Positions 1 through 8,472 of a stretch of 64,000 nt of DNA are shown in pieces. This DNA comes from Cyanobacteria bacterium RI_101. Lineage in GTDB: Bacteria > Cyanobacteriota > Cyanobacteriia > Cyanobacteriales > Microcystaceae. A program made the position numbers and the translations under genes. The notes under the pieces are model-generated. The model worked only from the letters and a program-made list of their open reading frames with translations. It had not been told where the DNA came from and did no database searches. Location of the stretch: contig WGLZ01000054.1 of the NCBI GenBank assembly GCA_016471375.1, forward strand, positions 1 to 64,000, written 5' to 3'. Every line of letters begins with the position of its first letter. Within the stretch, counting starts at the first letter, position 1.

Positions 1-76
1 CATTATTGTCCTCTACATGAGTAGTCCATACTTCCCAGCCGGGAGCATCAATTAGGGTATCAAAAGAGGGAAACAT
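1..76 (-). CDS. 5' end of a hypothetical protein (runs off the left edge)
   Basis: About 25 codons are open from an ATG at 76 to the window edge, beginning MFPSFDTLIDAPGWEVW. A second in-frame ATG lies at 85, but the GGAG sequence sits directly against it and is 9 bases from the ATG at 76, so 76 is the better start. A TATAAT box on the same strand (108-113) would give a short leader, which supports a real gene. I do not recognise the family, and too little is visible to assign a function. Confidence 0.45.
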   Translation of the reverse strand, partial: MFPSFDTLIDAPGWEVWTTHVEDNN

Positions 77-107
77 AGGAATCATCTCCACTGAAATAAT
101 GTAATCT

Positions 108-113
108 ATTATA
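108..113 (-). promoter_or_regulatory. -10 box (TATAAT) for the leftward partial gene
   Basis: A perfect TATAAT on the minus strand, about 30 bases upstream of the likely start at 76. No good -35 hexamer is seen at the usual distance. Confidence 0.4.
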
Positions 114-332
114 CACTATTAGGCGTGATCCCCAGAGAGCCTAAATAGATTGATCTGCAAATCTGATGACGCTCCTAAATTTAAAGCCTCAGCCGGAGTT
201 TGATGCCTTATGTTTTCGCTCTCAGCAACCTTTTAAGCACCGGCGCCGTAACATTGAAACGAAAGAAAAGTCCTGTTTTAGGTCTTTCCTTGATTTTTAC
301 GTCTTTGTCTCCCCCACCGGCGCCGGCTCCGC
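114..332. other. Intergenic region, no gene seen
   Basis: This lies between the divergent leftward partial gene and the Trypco1-like gene. I see no open frame of note. It contains two GGCGCC palindromes (near 242 and 319) and AT-rich stretches. Confidence 0.5.
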
Positions 333-338
333 TATAAT
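333..338 (+). promoter_or_regulatory. -10 box (TATAAT) for the Trypco1/caspase pair
   Basis: A perfect TATAAT lies 25 bases before the ATG at 364, so transcription would start near 345 with a leader of about 20 bases. No clear -35 box is visible. It would serve both downstream genes, which abut. Confidence 0.5.
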
Positions 339-363
339 TGGCTAATAATTTAAGACTACGATC

Positions 364-735
364 ATGACTAGTTCACCTACGCCCTCTGATGAAATTATTG
401 TGTTGGTCAGCGCCGATGAAGCGGCCTCTGGGGAAGGAGGACGGGGATGGGGCGAGACGCTTCAAAAACGGGTTGAGGTGAGGTTAGACCCGGAGATATT
501 AGAGCGCCGGATGGCGAGTTTCTTGGGAATGGTGGGACGGTTGTTTCAGCAGGCAGATCAGCAGATGCAAGCGGAATCAACCGCGCCGCTAGGAACGCCC
601 CCCAGGGTACAACTTTCTGAAATCGAGCTATCGCTGGAGATTGGGGCAAAGGGAGAGGTTAAACTGGTGGCGGGGGGAGAAGCGTCCGGCAAGGGTGCGA
701 TCAAACTCAAATTTACTCGATCAGACGGGAAGTAA
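364..735 (+). CDS. Trypco1-like (CU044_2847 family) small protein
   Basis: A 123-residue soluble protein. From memory of the family it resembles the trypsin-co-occurring domain 1 (Trypco1, CU044_2847 family), a small domain encoded beside proteases and other effectors in bacterial conflict systems. Typical traits are visible: a strand near the N-terminus (EIIVLVSADE), a central helix (RMASFLGMVGRLFQQADQQM), and a C-terminal part with alternating hydrophobic residues (SEIELSLEIGAKGEVKLVAG) ending in GAIKLKFTR. The stop codon is followed directly by the ATG of the caspase-FGE gene, so the two are almost certainly co-transcribed and translationally coupled. No Shine-Dalgarno is evident. Its biochemical role is unknown; a regulator or adaptor of the neighbouring protease is the natural guess, but that is inference. 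Confidence 0.65.
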   Translation: MTSSPTPSDEIIVLVSADEAASGEGGRGWGETLQKRVEVRLDPEILERRMASFLGMVGRLFQQADQQMQAESTAPLGTPPRVQLSEIELSLEIGAKGEVKLVAGGEASGKGAIKLKFTRSDGK

Positions 736-2445
736 ATGGCGGAAAACAACTGGGCTATTGCGATTGGCATTAACAAATATAAGTTCCTGCCCGATCCCCC
801 TATCCAATATGCCGTCAACGACGCTGTCAAAATGCGGCAGTTTTTGTGCGAGCGGGCAAAATTCCCCCCGGAGAACGTCTTGCTGTGTTGCGATAGTGAT
901 CTTTCCCAGCGCCGTCCCACTCGGACCGACCTAAGACATCTGCTGAAAAACGAGATTAGGACGGCTAGCGGCGCCGACAATTTCTGGTTTTTCTACGCGG
1001 GTCATGGAATTGTCCATGAGCGCCAGGATTTTCTGCTCCCCTGCGACGGCAACCCCGACGACTTGACGGACACGGCCATTCCCATTAGTTTCGTTACCGA
1101 CTGCTTGAGGGAGTGCGGCGCCGTGAATGTGGTGATGGTGATGGATATGTGTCGTAATCGCACCCACGGTGCCGAGGCGGGGGGGCGCGATATTGGTCGG
1201 GCCATGGGAGAGCAGACCCTAGAGATCGCTAAGGAGCGGGGGATCGTGACTCTGTTTTCCTGTAGTCGGGGGGAGCGATCCTACGAGATTCCGGCGCTAG
1301 AACAGGGCGTTTTTACCTACGCTCTGCTGGAGGGGCTAGAGCGGCATACGACTCCTAGGGCATTGGAGCAATATCTGAGTCAACGGGTGCCGGCGCTGAA
1401 TCGTGAACATGGCAAAAAGATTCAGACGCCGCGGGTTATTCCTGAGCCGGGGTTTAAATACGATAGATCTTTACTGCTGAGTTGCGCCACGTCCACCGAT
1501 ATTGTCCATCTTAGAACTGAGGCGATGCGGGCTGAACTACGGGAGGATTATAGTGGTGCCAAAAAACTGTGGCGACAGGTGATTGTAGCTGACAGATCTA
1601 CTTCGAGCGAACGGGAAGAGGCAAGCGATGCCATTGAGCGGATTAGTCCTAAGATTTATGAACGACAACCAGCCTCAGATATTGCTCCTATCAAAAAGCC
1701 GACTGTCCCTACAGAAGAGCAAAAAACTAATCTATTCATCGAAATTTTACCCGGTTGCATAACACTAGAATTGGTCAAGATTCCGGCGGGAAATTTTCTG
1801 ATGGGTTCTAATGAACACAATAATGAAAAACCGCCTCATCAAGTGATCATACAAGAATTTTATCTGGGGAAATATCCGGTCACTCAGGAACAATGGCAAG
1901 CTGTCATGGGCAATAATCCCTCGAAATTTAGCGATAATCCCCAAAATCCAGTTGAGCAAGTCAGTTGGAACGACTGTCAAGAGTTTTGTCAAAAACTAAG
2001 CCAGATGACTGACAAAACTTATCGGTTGCCCAGCGAAGCGGAATGGGAATACGCTTGTCGAGCTGGAACTCAAACTCGTTACTATTTTGGAGATAATGAA
2101 AATCAGCTAGGGGATTATGCATGGTACAAACGCAATTCAGCCAGTAAAACGCATCCTGTTGGACAGAAGAAACCTAATTTTTGGGGACTCTACGATATGC
2201 ACGGCAATGTCTGGGAATGGTGTGAGGACGATTGGAATAACGACTATCAGGGAGCACCGACAGATGGAAGCGTATGGATTGGTAACTATTCTCAAAACAG
2301 GGTAATTCGGGGCGGTTCTTGGGATCCCTTTCCAAGTTATTGTCGTTCGGCTTCGCGTTACTCCGACGTTCTTGACTCCCGTTACTTCAATATCGGGTTT
2401 CGAGTTGTGTGTGTGCATCCCAGACTCTCCTTGACCCACCCCTAA
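736..2445 (+). CDS. Caspase-like (C14) protease fused to an FGE-sulfatase/C-type-lectin domain
   Basis: A 569-residue protein with two domains. Residues 1-250 form a caspase/metacaspase p20-like fold: IAIGINKY opens it, the catalytic His is His90 (FFYAGHG) and the catalytic Cys is Cys139 (MDMCRN), so the dyad is intact. Residues about 255-330 are a helical linker. Residues about 335-562 are a formylglycine-generating-enzyme-like domain (FLMGSNEHNNEKPPHQV, LPSEAEWEYACRAG, MHGNVWEWCEDDW, RGGSW, IGFRVV). In bacteria such FGE-like C-termini usually bind ligands instead of modifying sulfatases. Residues 530-553 depart from the asparagine-rich family consensus and look diversified. It starts right after the Trypco1-like stop. 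There is no signal peptide, so it is cytoplasmic. Likely role: proteolytic effector of a conflict or programmed-death system (inference). Confidence 0.85.
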   Translation: MAENNWAIAIGINKYKFLPDPPIQYAVNDAVKMRQFLCERAKFPPENVLLCCDSDLSQRRPTRTDLRHLLKNEIRTASGADNFWFFYAGHGIVHERQDFLLPCDGNPDDLTDTAIPISFVTDCLRECGAVNVVMVMDMCRNRTHGAEAGGRDIGRAMGEQTLEIAKERGIVTLFSCSRGERSYEIPALEQGVFTYALLEGLERHTTPRALEQYLSQRVPALNREHGKKIQTPRVIPEPGFKYDRSLLLSCATSTDIVHLRTEAMRAELREDYSGAKKLWRQVIVADRSTSSEREEASDAIERISPKIYERQPASDIAPIKKPTVPTEEQKTNLFIEILPGCITLELVKIPAGNFLMGSNEHNNEKPPHQVIIQEFYLGKYPVTQEQWQAVMGNNPSKFSDNPQNPVEQVSWNDCQEFCQKLSQMTDKTYRLPSEAEWEYACRAGTQTRYYFGDNENQLGDYAWYKRNSASKTHPVGQKKPNFWGLYDMHGNVWEWCEDDWNNDYQGAPTDGSVWIGNYSQNRVIRGGSWDPFPSYCRSASRYSDVLDSRYFNIGFRVVCVHPRLSLTHP

Positions 2446-2461
2446 CCCCTCCAAGGAGGGG
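2446..2461. repeat. C/G-rich hairpin (dispersed repeat type)
   Basis: CCCCTCC and GGAGGGG form a 7-bp stem around AA immediately after the caspase-FGE stop. There is no T-run, so it is probably one of the C-rich palindromic repeats seen elsewhere in the window and not a classical terminator. Confidence 0.4.
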
Positions 2462-2530
2462 AACCGGAGGAAGGAGCGGCACCGCCTTAACGAAAACTCG
2501 TCAGTTATTAACCGGCGCTGGTTCTAGGGC

Positions 2531-5500
2531 TTAGGCGGACTGCGTAAGATAGTTGATCAAAGCGTCATACTTGGGGGAACCCGTATCCGCTAAATATTCC
2601 AGAGAGCCGAAACTTTGCCCCCCTTTACTGGGGCCGATATCGTTCAAGTGAACCAGTAAATCGCCCCCTAGGCTATTCCAGAGGGTAAGGTACCGCTCAT
2701 AAACGGCGCCCATACGGGGATCTCGGTTGGCTTGGGCAAACAGCTCGCTCACGGCGGGGAGGGCGGTGTCGTTCACTAAACTTTGCCCCCCTTCGTAGGC
2801 TAGTAACGTTAACCCCTCGCCGCCCGCCAAGGTCGAGTGGGCCAACATTTGACGCCCCGCCGCTGCCAAAGCGCCGCCCTCGGGGCCGTCGGTTAACTGA
2901 CCGCCCTCGGTGAGTTCCGTAAAGAGTCGGTTTAAGCCGCCGTCCGGCTCCTGTAGCCAGGCGTTGAGTTGGGATTGATTTTTAGAGTTCCCCAAATAGC
3001 GCCCGAAGTAGGGGGCGATGGCGATGGCGTCAACGCCGTAATCCTGATGGGAGAGGGGAGTCTCCGCCCAAGCGTAGCTTAAGGCCCGGTTTAAGCGTTG
3101 GACATTGGCGGACTGACCCGCCATAACGCCAATGACCCGGTCTTTATCGGCGCTGAAGACCTCGTCCCAAATCTGAGTAATTTGGGTAGTGCGGCGGCTA
3201 TACCAATCCATGATTTTATCGGCGTCGCTCACTCCCGGATCCGTCCATTCTAAAAGCGCCTGTTCTTTAACCCAGCGATTTTGCTCAAAGAGTCCGTTCC
3301 AGACCTCGTTGGAGTACTCCACATAGACCGTTAAACCGGGGTCTAAGTTATCTCGCACATACTGGGCAAAGTTGCGGACATAATCGTCCGTGGCTTGGTG
3401 GGGGAGGGTAAACCAAGGATTCGCTTGGGTCGTATTAGCCAGCTCCACTAAAACTTCCACCGGCGCGCCCTTAGCGTCCACCCAACTGGCTTTATCTAGG
3501 GTCGGACGGTCGCTCCAGTCCCGTTGGGGGGAATTATTGGTCGCCATCCAGTCCATAAACCGCAATGTGGAAAAGGGATCGATTTTAGCCACATAATCCG
3601 GGTTAAAGACGGAAAGATTATTTTCCTGAGCGAGAGGAACCACCTCGATATTACGGAGATAATTCGCCGGGTTGGTGGCCGTCAGGGAAATGTAAATGCC
3701 CTTATTGGTCGGGGTCACGTCGATAACGTCCCGGCCGGGGCTAGACAGCGCCTTATTGTAGCGGGCGTCCTGACGGTAACTCAGCGTCCCCTCTCCTTCG
3801 TAACGCACCACATACCGACCGCCCGGATAATTGCCGAGGATATTATCATGGACGATGGTCGTAGCCCGGTCGTAGGGTTCGCCGTCGAGGGGCAACGATT
3901 TAACCCAGCCCTGGGCGTCTAAATCTAAGGCGGCGCCGGTGTTAAAAATGGTTCCTTTTTGGGGAAGCCAAGAGCGCGACAGTTTAAAGGAGTCGAGGAA
4001 GGGCAGAGCCGAGGAAAAACTCCGCAGACCGCTTAAATTCATGCCCAAAGCGCTGAAGGCCGAGGCGTTGCCATCGTCGTTTTGGATAGCGCCGAGAACT
4101 GTGGGGAAAGGAACGACGGCGCCGTTTTGGGAATTGCCGAGGATCAGGCTAAAGTTTTCTTCCCCTTCGATGACGCCGTCTCCCTGGACATTAACAGTAA
4201 TGATTTGACTCGTTTGGCCGGGGGCGAAACTAACGACGCCGCTGGGGAAAGCGCCGCCAAAATCTTCGGCGTTAACCGGGTTTCCTCCCGCTCCGACCGC
4301 CGTCCAACCGAGGGTGGAGGAACGATTCAGCGCGGCGCTGGAACCGCTCCGGCTCAGGACGAAGGTAAAGGGGGTAAAACCGCTATTTCCCTCTGCTTGT
4401 AGGGCGTTGAGGGGGGACAAGTTAAACGTCAAGTTATTGATTAAATCGTCATTTTCAATCGTCGCTGTGGCGGAGGCTAAAGCCAAACCGTCGCTGGGAC
4501 GGGTCAGCAGGACTTGGAATGTTTCGTTGACCTCTACGGAACGATCTCCGCGAATATTAACGGTCACAGTCTGGGCGGTTTGCTGGGGCCCAAAGACGAG
4601 AGAACCCTGGGGAAAAGCGCCGCCAAAGTCTTGAGCCGTAGCGGGAAACTCGCCAATCCCCAACACTTGCCAGTTCACCGTTAGGGAGTCGGCGCCGGAG
4701 CCGGAGCGGGTCGCGGTGAAGGTAAAGGGCGTTAAACCGCTATCGCCCTCCGGTTGGGCCAGATTAACGGGCGCGATAGCTAAAGTTAGGTCGTCATTGC
4801 GAATGATCCCCAGCGCCTGACCCTGGGTAATTTCGGCGCCGAGGGAAGCTTGAGCTAAGGAAACCCGGAAAAATTCGTCTTCTTCCGAAACAGAGTCCCC
4901 GACAATTGGAACCGTAATCAATTGACTCGTTTCTCCCGGCGCGAAAGTTAAAGTTCCTTGGGGTAAAGCGCCGCCAAAATCCTCCCCATTCGCTGCGTCG
5001 GCGCCGACCCCCGTTACCCTCCAGGCCACTTCTGTAACGGCGCTTAAGTTTCCGGTACGGGTCGCCGCGAAGGTAAAGTTTGTCGTCCCGTTATTGCCCT
5101 CCGGCTGATCGGCGCTCAGGGGAGCGAGAGAAAAAAAGGTTGTCGGAATTAAGGGGGGCATCGCATCAGCGTCGGCTAGGTAATCGGTTACGGCATCGTA
5201 TTTCGCCGACCCCGAGGCGTTGACGGATTCCAGCAGACCAAAACTTCCGGAAGAGGAGCTACGAGCAATGTCGTTGAAATGGGCCAGCAGACCGCCGCCC
5301 GCTTCGTTCCAGATCTCTAAGTACCGCTCGTAGAGTTCACCCATGCGGGGATCCCGGTTGGCTTGATTAAATAACTGAGAAACGGCGTTATTACTAGTCT
5401 CATTGGTTAAACTCTGGCCCCCTTCGTAGGCGAGGAGAGCTAGTCCCTGCCCCTGGGCGAGGTTTTTATGCGCGTTAATATTTTGTTTCGCCTGGGCTAA

Positions 5501-7456
5501 AGCACCCCCCGCGGGGCCGCCGATGAGTCGTCCGCCTTCCGTTAACTCCGCAAACAGGGTATTCAGCCCCCCGTCCGGCTCGGTTAACCAGGTTTTCACC
5601 TGAGCTTGATTTTTGGACTGTCCTAGATAGCGCCCAAAATAGGGCGCGATGGCCAGAGCGTCGATCCCATAGTCTTGATGAGTCAGCGGATTCTCGGCCC
5701 AGGCGTAGCTCAAGGCGCGGTTTAACCGTTGGGGATTGGCGGCCTGTCCCGCCATCACGCCGATCACTCGCGCTTTATCGGCGCCGAAGACCTCGTCCCA
5801 GATCCGAGTAATCTGAGTGGTTCGGCGACTGTACCAATCCATGATTTTATCGGCGTCGCTCACCGCGGGGTCAGTCCATTCCAGTAGCGCCTGTTGTTTG
5901 ACCCATTGATTTTGCTCGAAGAGTCCGTTCCAGACCTCGTTGGAATACTCTACGTAGACGGTTAAACCGGGGTCTAAGTTATCTCGGACATACTGAGCGA
6001 AATTGCGAACGTACTCGTCCGTGGACTGATGGGGCAGGGTAAACCAGGGAGCGGCGCCGGTCGCGTTGGCGATTTGCACCAAAATTTCCACCGGAACGCC
6101 CTTGTTATCCATCCAACTCGCTTTCTCTAGAGTCGACCGGTCGCTCCACGCCCCTTGGGGAGAATTGTTTGTCGCCATCCAATCCATAAAACGGAAGGCG
6201 GAAAAAGCGTCGATTTTAGCGAGGTAATCCGGGTTAAAGGGCGATTGTTGATAGGAACTTTCCGCCGCTAGGGGAATCACCCGAATATTGCGCAGATAAT
6301 TCTCAGGATTGGTGGCAGTTAGAGAAATACGGAAACCGCGATTGCTAGGGTTTAGGGTAATCACGTCCCGCCCGGGCGTCGAAGCGCCGATATTTTTGAC
6401 CGCGTCGTTTTGGTAAGTTAAAGTCCCTTCTCCGTCGTAGAGAACGACATATTCTCCCCCGGGGTAATTGCCTTGGAGATTGTCGTAGAGCGTTGTGGTA
6501 ACCCGGTCGTAGGCGCCGCCGGCAGGGGGTAAGGATTTGACCCAGCCCTGATCGTCCAGTTCGAGAGTCGCGGTCACGGCCGTCGCTCCTTTTTGGGGAA
6601 GCCAGGCCCGGGCGGATTTAAAGGCGTTAATAAAAGGTAAAGCGGAGCTAGAAGCTCGCACAGAGCTTAAATTAACCCCCACCGGGCTGAGGGGTGGAAC
6701 CAAAGGGGCGAGATCGTCGTTTTGAATCGTTGCCAAAGCGGCGTCGGGAGTTAAAGCCACCGCCTGGGAGGGATTAGCCAACCGGACTTGAAACGTTTCG
6801 TCCCCCTCCGGCGCCGTATCGCCCAGAACGTTAACCACAATTTCCTTCACGACTTCCCCCCGAGCGAAGCTCAGGGTTCCCCCCGGAAAAACGCCGCCAA
6901 AGTCCAGCGCGTCCGCGGGGTTAAGCGCGCCGCCCTCCGCCGTCCAATTCACGGTTAAAGACTGACGGTTAAACCCGGCCCGGGTCACCTGGAAAATAAA
7001 GGAGGTCGCGCCTTCATTCCCTTCCGGTTGACTCGGCGTCAGCGCTGTAACAGACAAACTGGCGTCGTCGTTGCGAATTATGCTCTGGGCTTGGGCCGTC
7101 GTTAAAACGGCGCCGTTGGTCGGATTACGGAGACGAACTCGAAAACGCTCGTCGGCTTCCACCGCCTGATCCGCTAATACCGAAATAATAATTTGCTTTT
7201 GGCTCTCGCCGGGTTCAAAGCGCAACCGTCCGAGGGGGAAAGCACCGCCAAAATCCTCGGCGCCGGCGGGTTGGGTTCCGCTACCGGTCGCGTCCCAGTC
7301 CGCCTCAGTGATTTGGCTTAAATCGCCAGCGCGCTGAACGAGGAAGGTAAACTGAGTCCAACCGCTATTGCCTTCGATTTGGGTTCCATTCAGCGCCTGA
7401 ATCGCTAGAGTTGTCTCTAGGGTCAGAGAGCTATTAACGAGGGTAGGAGAAATCAT
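2531..7456 (-). CDS. Calx-beta protein with two tandem glycoside-hydrolase-like modules
   Basis: A 1641-residue protein. The order is two Calx-beta repeats (about 5-250, each ending in a NDD motif), a first hydrolase-like module (about 258-775), three Calx-beta repeats (about 780-1130) and a second module (about 1132-1641). Both modules carry VYVEYSNEVWN (near 500 and 1377) and LLAYEGGQSL (near 674 and 1552). The Asn-Glu pair and the later Glu fit the acid/base and nucleophile of a clan GH-A TIM barrel; related planctomycete proteins are often called cellulose-binding. The two modules are closely similar in DNA too, so the protein arose by duplication. Calx-beta repeats bind Ca2+ and are typical of extracellular proteins, yet no N-terminal signal peptide is visible, suggesting type I or another leaderless export. 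The substrate is unknown. Confidence 0.75.
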   Translation of the reverse strand: MISPTLVNSSLTLETTLAIQALNGTQIEGNSGWTQFTFLVQRAGDLSQITEADWDATGSGTQPAGAEDFGGAFPLGRLRFEPGESQKQIIISVLADQAVEADERFRVRLRNPTNGAVLTTAQAQSIIRNDDASLSVTALTPSQPEGNEGATSFIFQVTRAGFNRQSLTVNWTAEGGALNPADALDFGGVFPGGTLSFARGEVVKEIVVNVLGDTAPEGDETFQVRLANPSQAVALTPDAALATIQNDDLAPLVPPLSPVGVNLSSVRASSSALPFINAFKSARAWLPQKGATAVTATLELDDQGWVKSLPPAGGAYDRVTTTLYDNLQGNYPGGEYVVLYDGEGTLTYQNDAVKNIGASTPGRDVITLNPSNRGFRISLTATNPENYLRNIRVIPLAAESSYQQSPFNPDYLAKIDAFSAFRFMDWMATNNSPQGAWSDRSTLEKASWMDNKGVPVEILVQIANATGAAPWFTLPHQSTDEYVRNFAQYVRDNLDPGLTVYVEYSNEVWNGLFEQNQWVKQQALLEWTDPAVSDADKIMDWYSRRTTQITRIWDEVFGADKARVIGVMAGQAANPQRLNRALSYAWAENPLTHQDYGIDALAIAPYFGRYLGQSKNQAQVKTWLTEPDGGLNTLFAELTEGGRLIGGPAGGALAQAKQNINAHKNLAQGQGLALLAYEGGQSLTNETSNNAVSQLFNQANRDPRMGELYERYLEIWNEAGGGLLAHFNDIARSSSSGSFGLLESVNASGSAKYDAVTDYLADADAMPPLIPTTFFSLAPLSADQPEGNNGTTNFTFAATRTGNLSAVTEVAWRVTGVGADAANGEDFGGALPQGTLTFAPGETSQLITVPIVGDSVSEEDEFFRVSLAQASLGAEITQGQALGIIRNDDLTLAIAPVNLAQPEGDSGLTPFTFTATRSGSGADSLTVNWQVLGIGEFPATAQDFGGAFPQGSLVFGPQQTAQTVTVNIRGDRSVEVNETFQVLLTRPSDGLALASATATIENDDLINNLTFNLSPLNALQAEGNSGFTPFTFVLSRSGSSAALNRSSTLGWTAVGAGGNPVNAEDFGGAFPSGVVSFAPGQTSQIITVNVQGDGVIEGEENFSLILGNSQNGAVVPFPTVLGAIQNDDGNASAFSALGMNLSGLRSFSSALPFLDSFKLSRSWLPQKGTIFNTGAALDLDAQGWVKSLPLDGEPYDRATTIVHDNILGNYPGGRYVVRYEGEGTLSYRQDARYNKALSSPGRDVIDVTPTNKGIYISLTATNPANYLRNIEVVPLAQENNLSVFNPDYVAKIDPFSTLRFMDWMATNNSPQRDWSDRPTLDKASWVDAKGAPVEVLVELANTTQANPWFTLPHQATDDYVRNFAQYVRDNLDPGLTVYVEYSNEVWNGLFEQNRWVKEQALLEWTDPGVSDADKIMDWYSRRTTQITQIWDEVFSADKDRVIGVMAGQSANVQRLNRALSYAWAETPLSHQDYGVDAIAIAPYFGRYLGNSKNQSQLNAWLQEPDGGLNRLFTELTEGGQLTDGPEGGALAAAGRQMLAHSTLAGGEGLTLLAYEGGQSLVNDTALPAVSELFAQANRDPRMGAVYERYLTLWNSLGGDLLVHLNDIGPSKGGQSFGSLEYLADTGSPKYDALINYLTQSA

Positions 7457-7560
7457 AACAAAATGAGTCTAAAGTTATTTAGTGATTGAATACGTCTTAG
7501 TTGGGTGACTTATAAGGTTATGTATTCGCTTGCATTGTTTTTTTTGCTCGCTCTTCCCCC

Positions 7561-7566
7561 ATTATA
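7561..7566 (-). promoter_or_regulatory. Possible -10 box for the Calx-beta gene
   Basis: TATAAT on the minus strand, about 105 bases upstream of the ATG at 7456. No -35 element is at the right distance. The intervening leader is T-rich on the plus strand and has no other feature I can name. Confidence 0.3.
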
Positions 7567-7621
7567 ACCGTATAATTCTGATCGCCTACTCCTTCAAAAA
7601 ACGGCTTCAATCAGCGCCCAA

Positions 7622-8389
7622 TTAAAGAGGGCTTTGACGGGGCAGTCCCGCGGCTCTGGGATAGGCTTTCGGCGTTTGGGCGACTTTGCGGAGGTAAATA
7701 AACTGACGCTCCGCTTGGGTTAGGGGGGTCTTGAGGGAAATGACAGTCTGGATTTCTCCTCCCAGTAATTTCACCGCCGGCGTCAGCGCCGCCAATTCCT
7801 CGGCGGTAGTTTGGCCCCGGTAGAGGACGCCCTGGCCCCCCAGTTTCAGGAAGGGTAAGACATATTCCGCGCAGACCCGACTCTCCGCCACCGCCCGAAT
7901 GACCGCTAAATCGTAGGTTTCTCTGTGTTCCGGCGTCTGACCGAGGATCTCCGCCCGACCCGCCAGCGCCGCCAGTCGGGTTAACCCCAAAGTCTGGGCC
8001 GCGGTTTGAATAAAAGTCACTTTCTTGCGGGTGGAGTCCAGCGCCGTCATTTGCCATTGAGGCCAGGTTAACGCTAGGGGGAAAGCGGGAAACCCGGCGC
8101 CGGTTCCGATATCAATCGCTCGTAACTGTTCGGCTTGAGCCAACTCCGGCAGGCTTAAAACCCCCGCCAGGGAATCCCAGAGGTGTTTCTCCACAAAGTC
8201 GCCCGGCGCCGTGATGCGGGTTAAGTTGAAAGACCGGTTCGCCGTTAATACGCAGTCGTACAGCGCCGTCCAGGCTTGCCCCCGCTCTAGCCAAGGGCGC
8301 CACTCCTCGGGCCAAGGAAACTGAGCCAGGGCCGTCGTTAACCCTTCGCTTGCTTCGCGCATCTCGCCGCTCCTAACCGTCAGACCCAC
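7622..8389 (-). CDS. rsmG: 16S rRNA (guanine527-N7)-methyltransferase RsmG
   Basis: 255 residues. RsmG (GidB) methylates N7 of G527 in 16S rRNA using S-adenosylmethionine. Family motifs are present: FNLTRIT (54-60), HLWDSL (69-74) and the SAM-binding loop IDIGTGAGFP (92-101). VIRAVAE follows in the second half. The ATG at 8389 is used here; an in-frame Met at residue 10 (MREASEG) is an equally plausible start, because the conserved region begins well after it. It is transcribed away from recA, with 83 bases between them. The length is usual for cyanobacterial RsmG. Confidence 0.93.
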   Translation of the reverse strand: MGLTVRSGEMREASEGLTTALAQFPWPEEWRPWLERGQAWTALYDCVLTANRSFNLTRITAPGDFVEKHLWDSLAGVLSLPELAQAEQLRAIDIGTGAGFPAFPLALTWPQWQMTALDSTRKKVTFIQTAAQTLGLTRLAALAGRAEILGQTPEHRETYDLAVIRAVAESRVCAEYVLPFLKLGGQGVLYRGQTTAEELAALTPAVKLLGGEIQTVISLKTPLTQAERQFIYLRKVAQTPKAYPRAAGLPRQSPL

Positions 8390-8401
8390 GCCAACTTTAC
8401 C

Positions 8402-8407
8402 TATAAT
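8402..8407 (+). promoter_or_regulatory. -10 box upstream of recA
   Basis: TATAAT 66 bases before the recA ATG. A weak GTCAGA lies where a -35 would be. I looked for the cyanobacterial LexA box (GTAC-type inverted repeat) and saw none. Confidence 0.45.
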
Positions 8408-8472
8408 ATTAAGGCTGAATCGGAGCGTCTTTTCCCGAGACCCCAGCTTTTCATTATTCCCTTGAGGCAGTC

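Noticed and set aside
8390-8472. LexA/SOS box in front of recA
   Set aside because: No GTAC-type inverted repeat is present in the gap.
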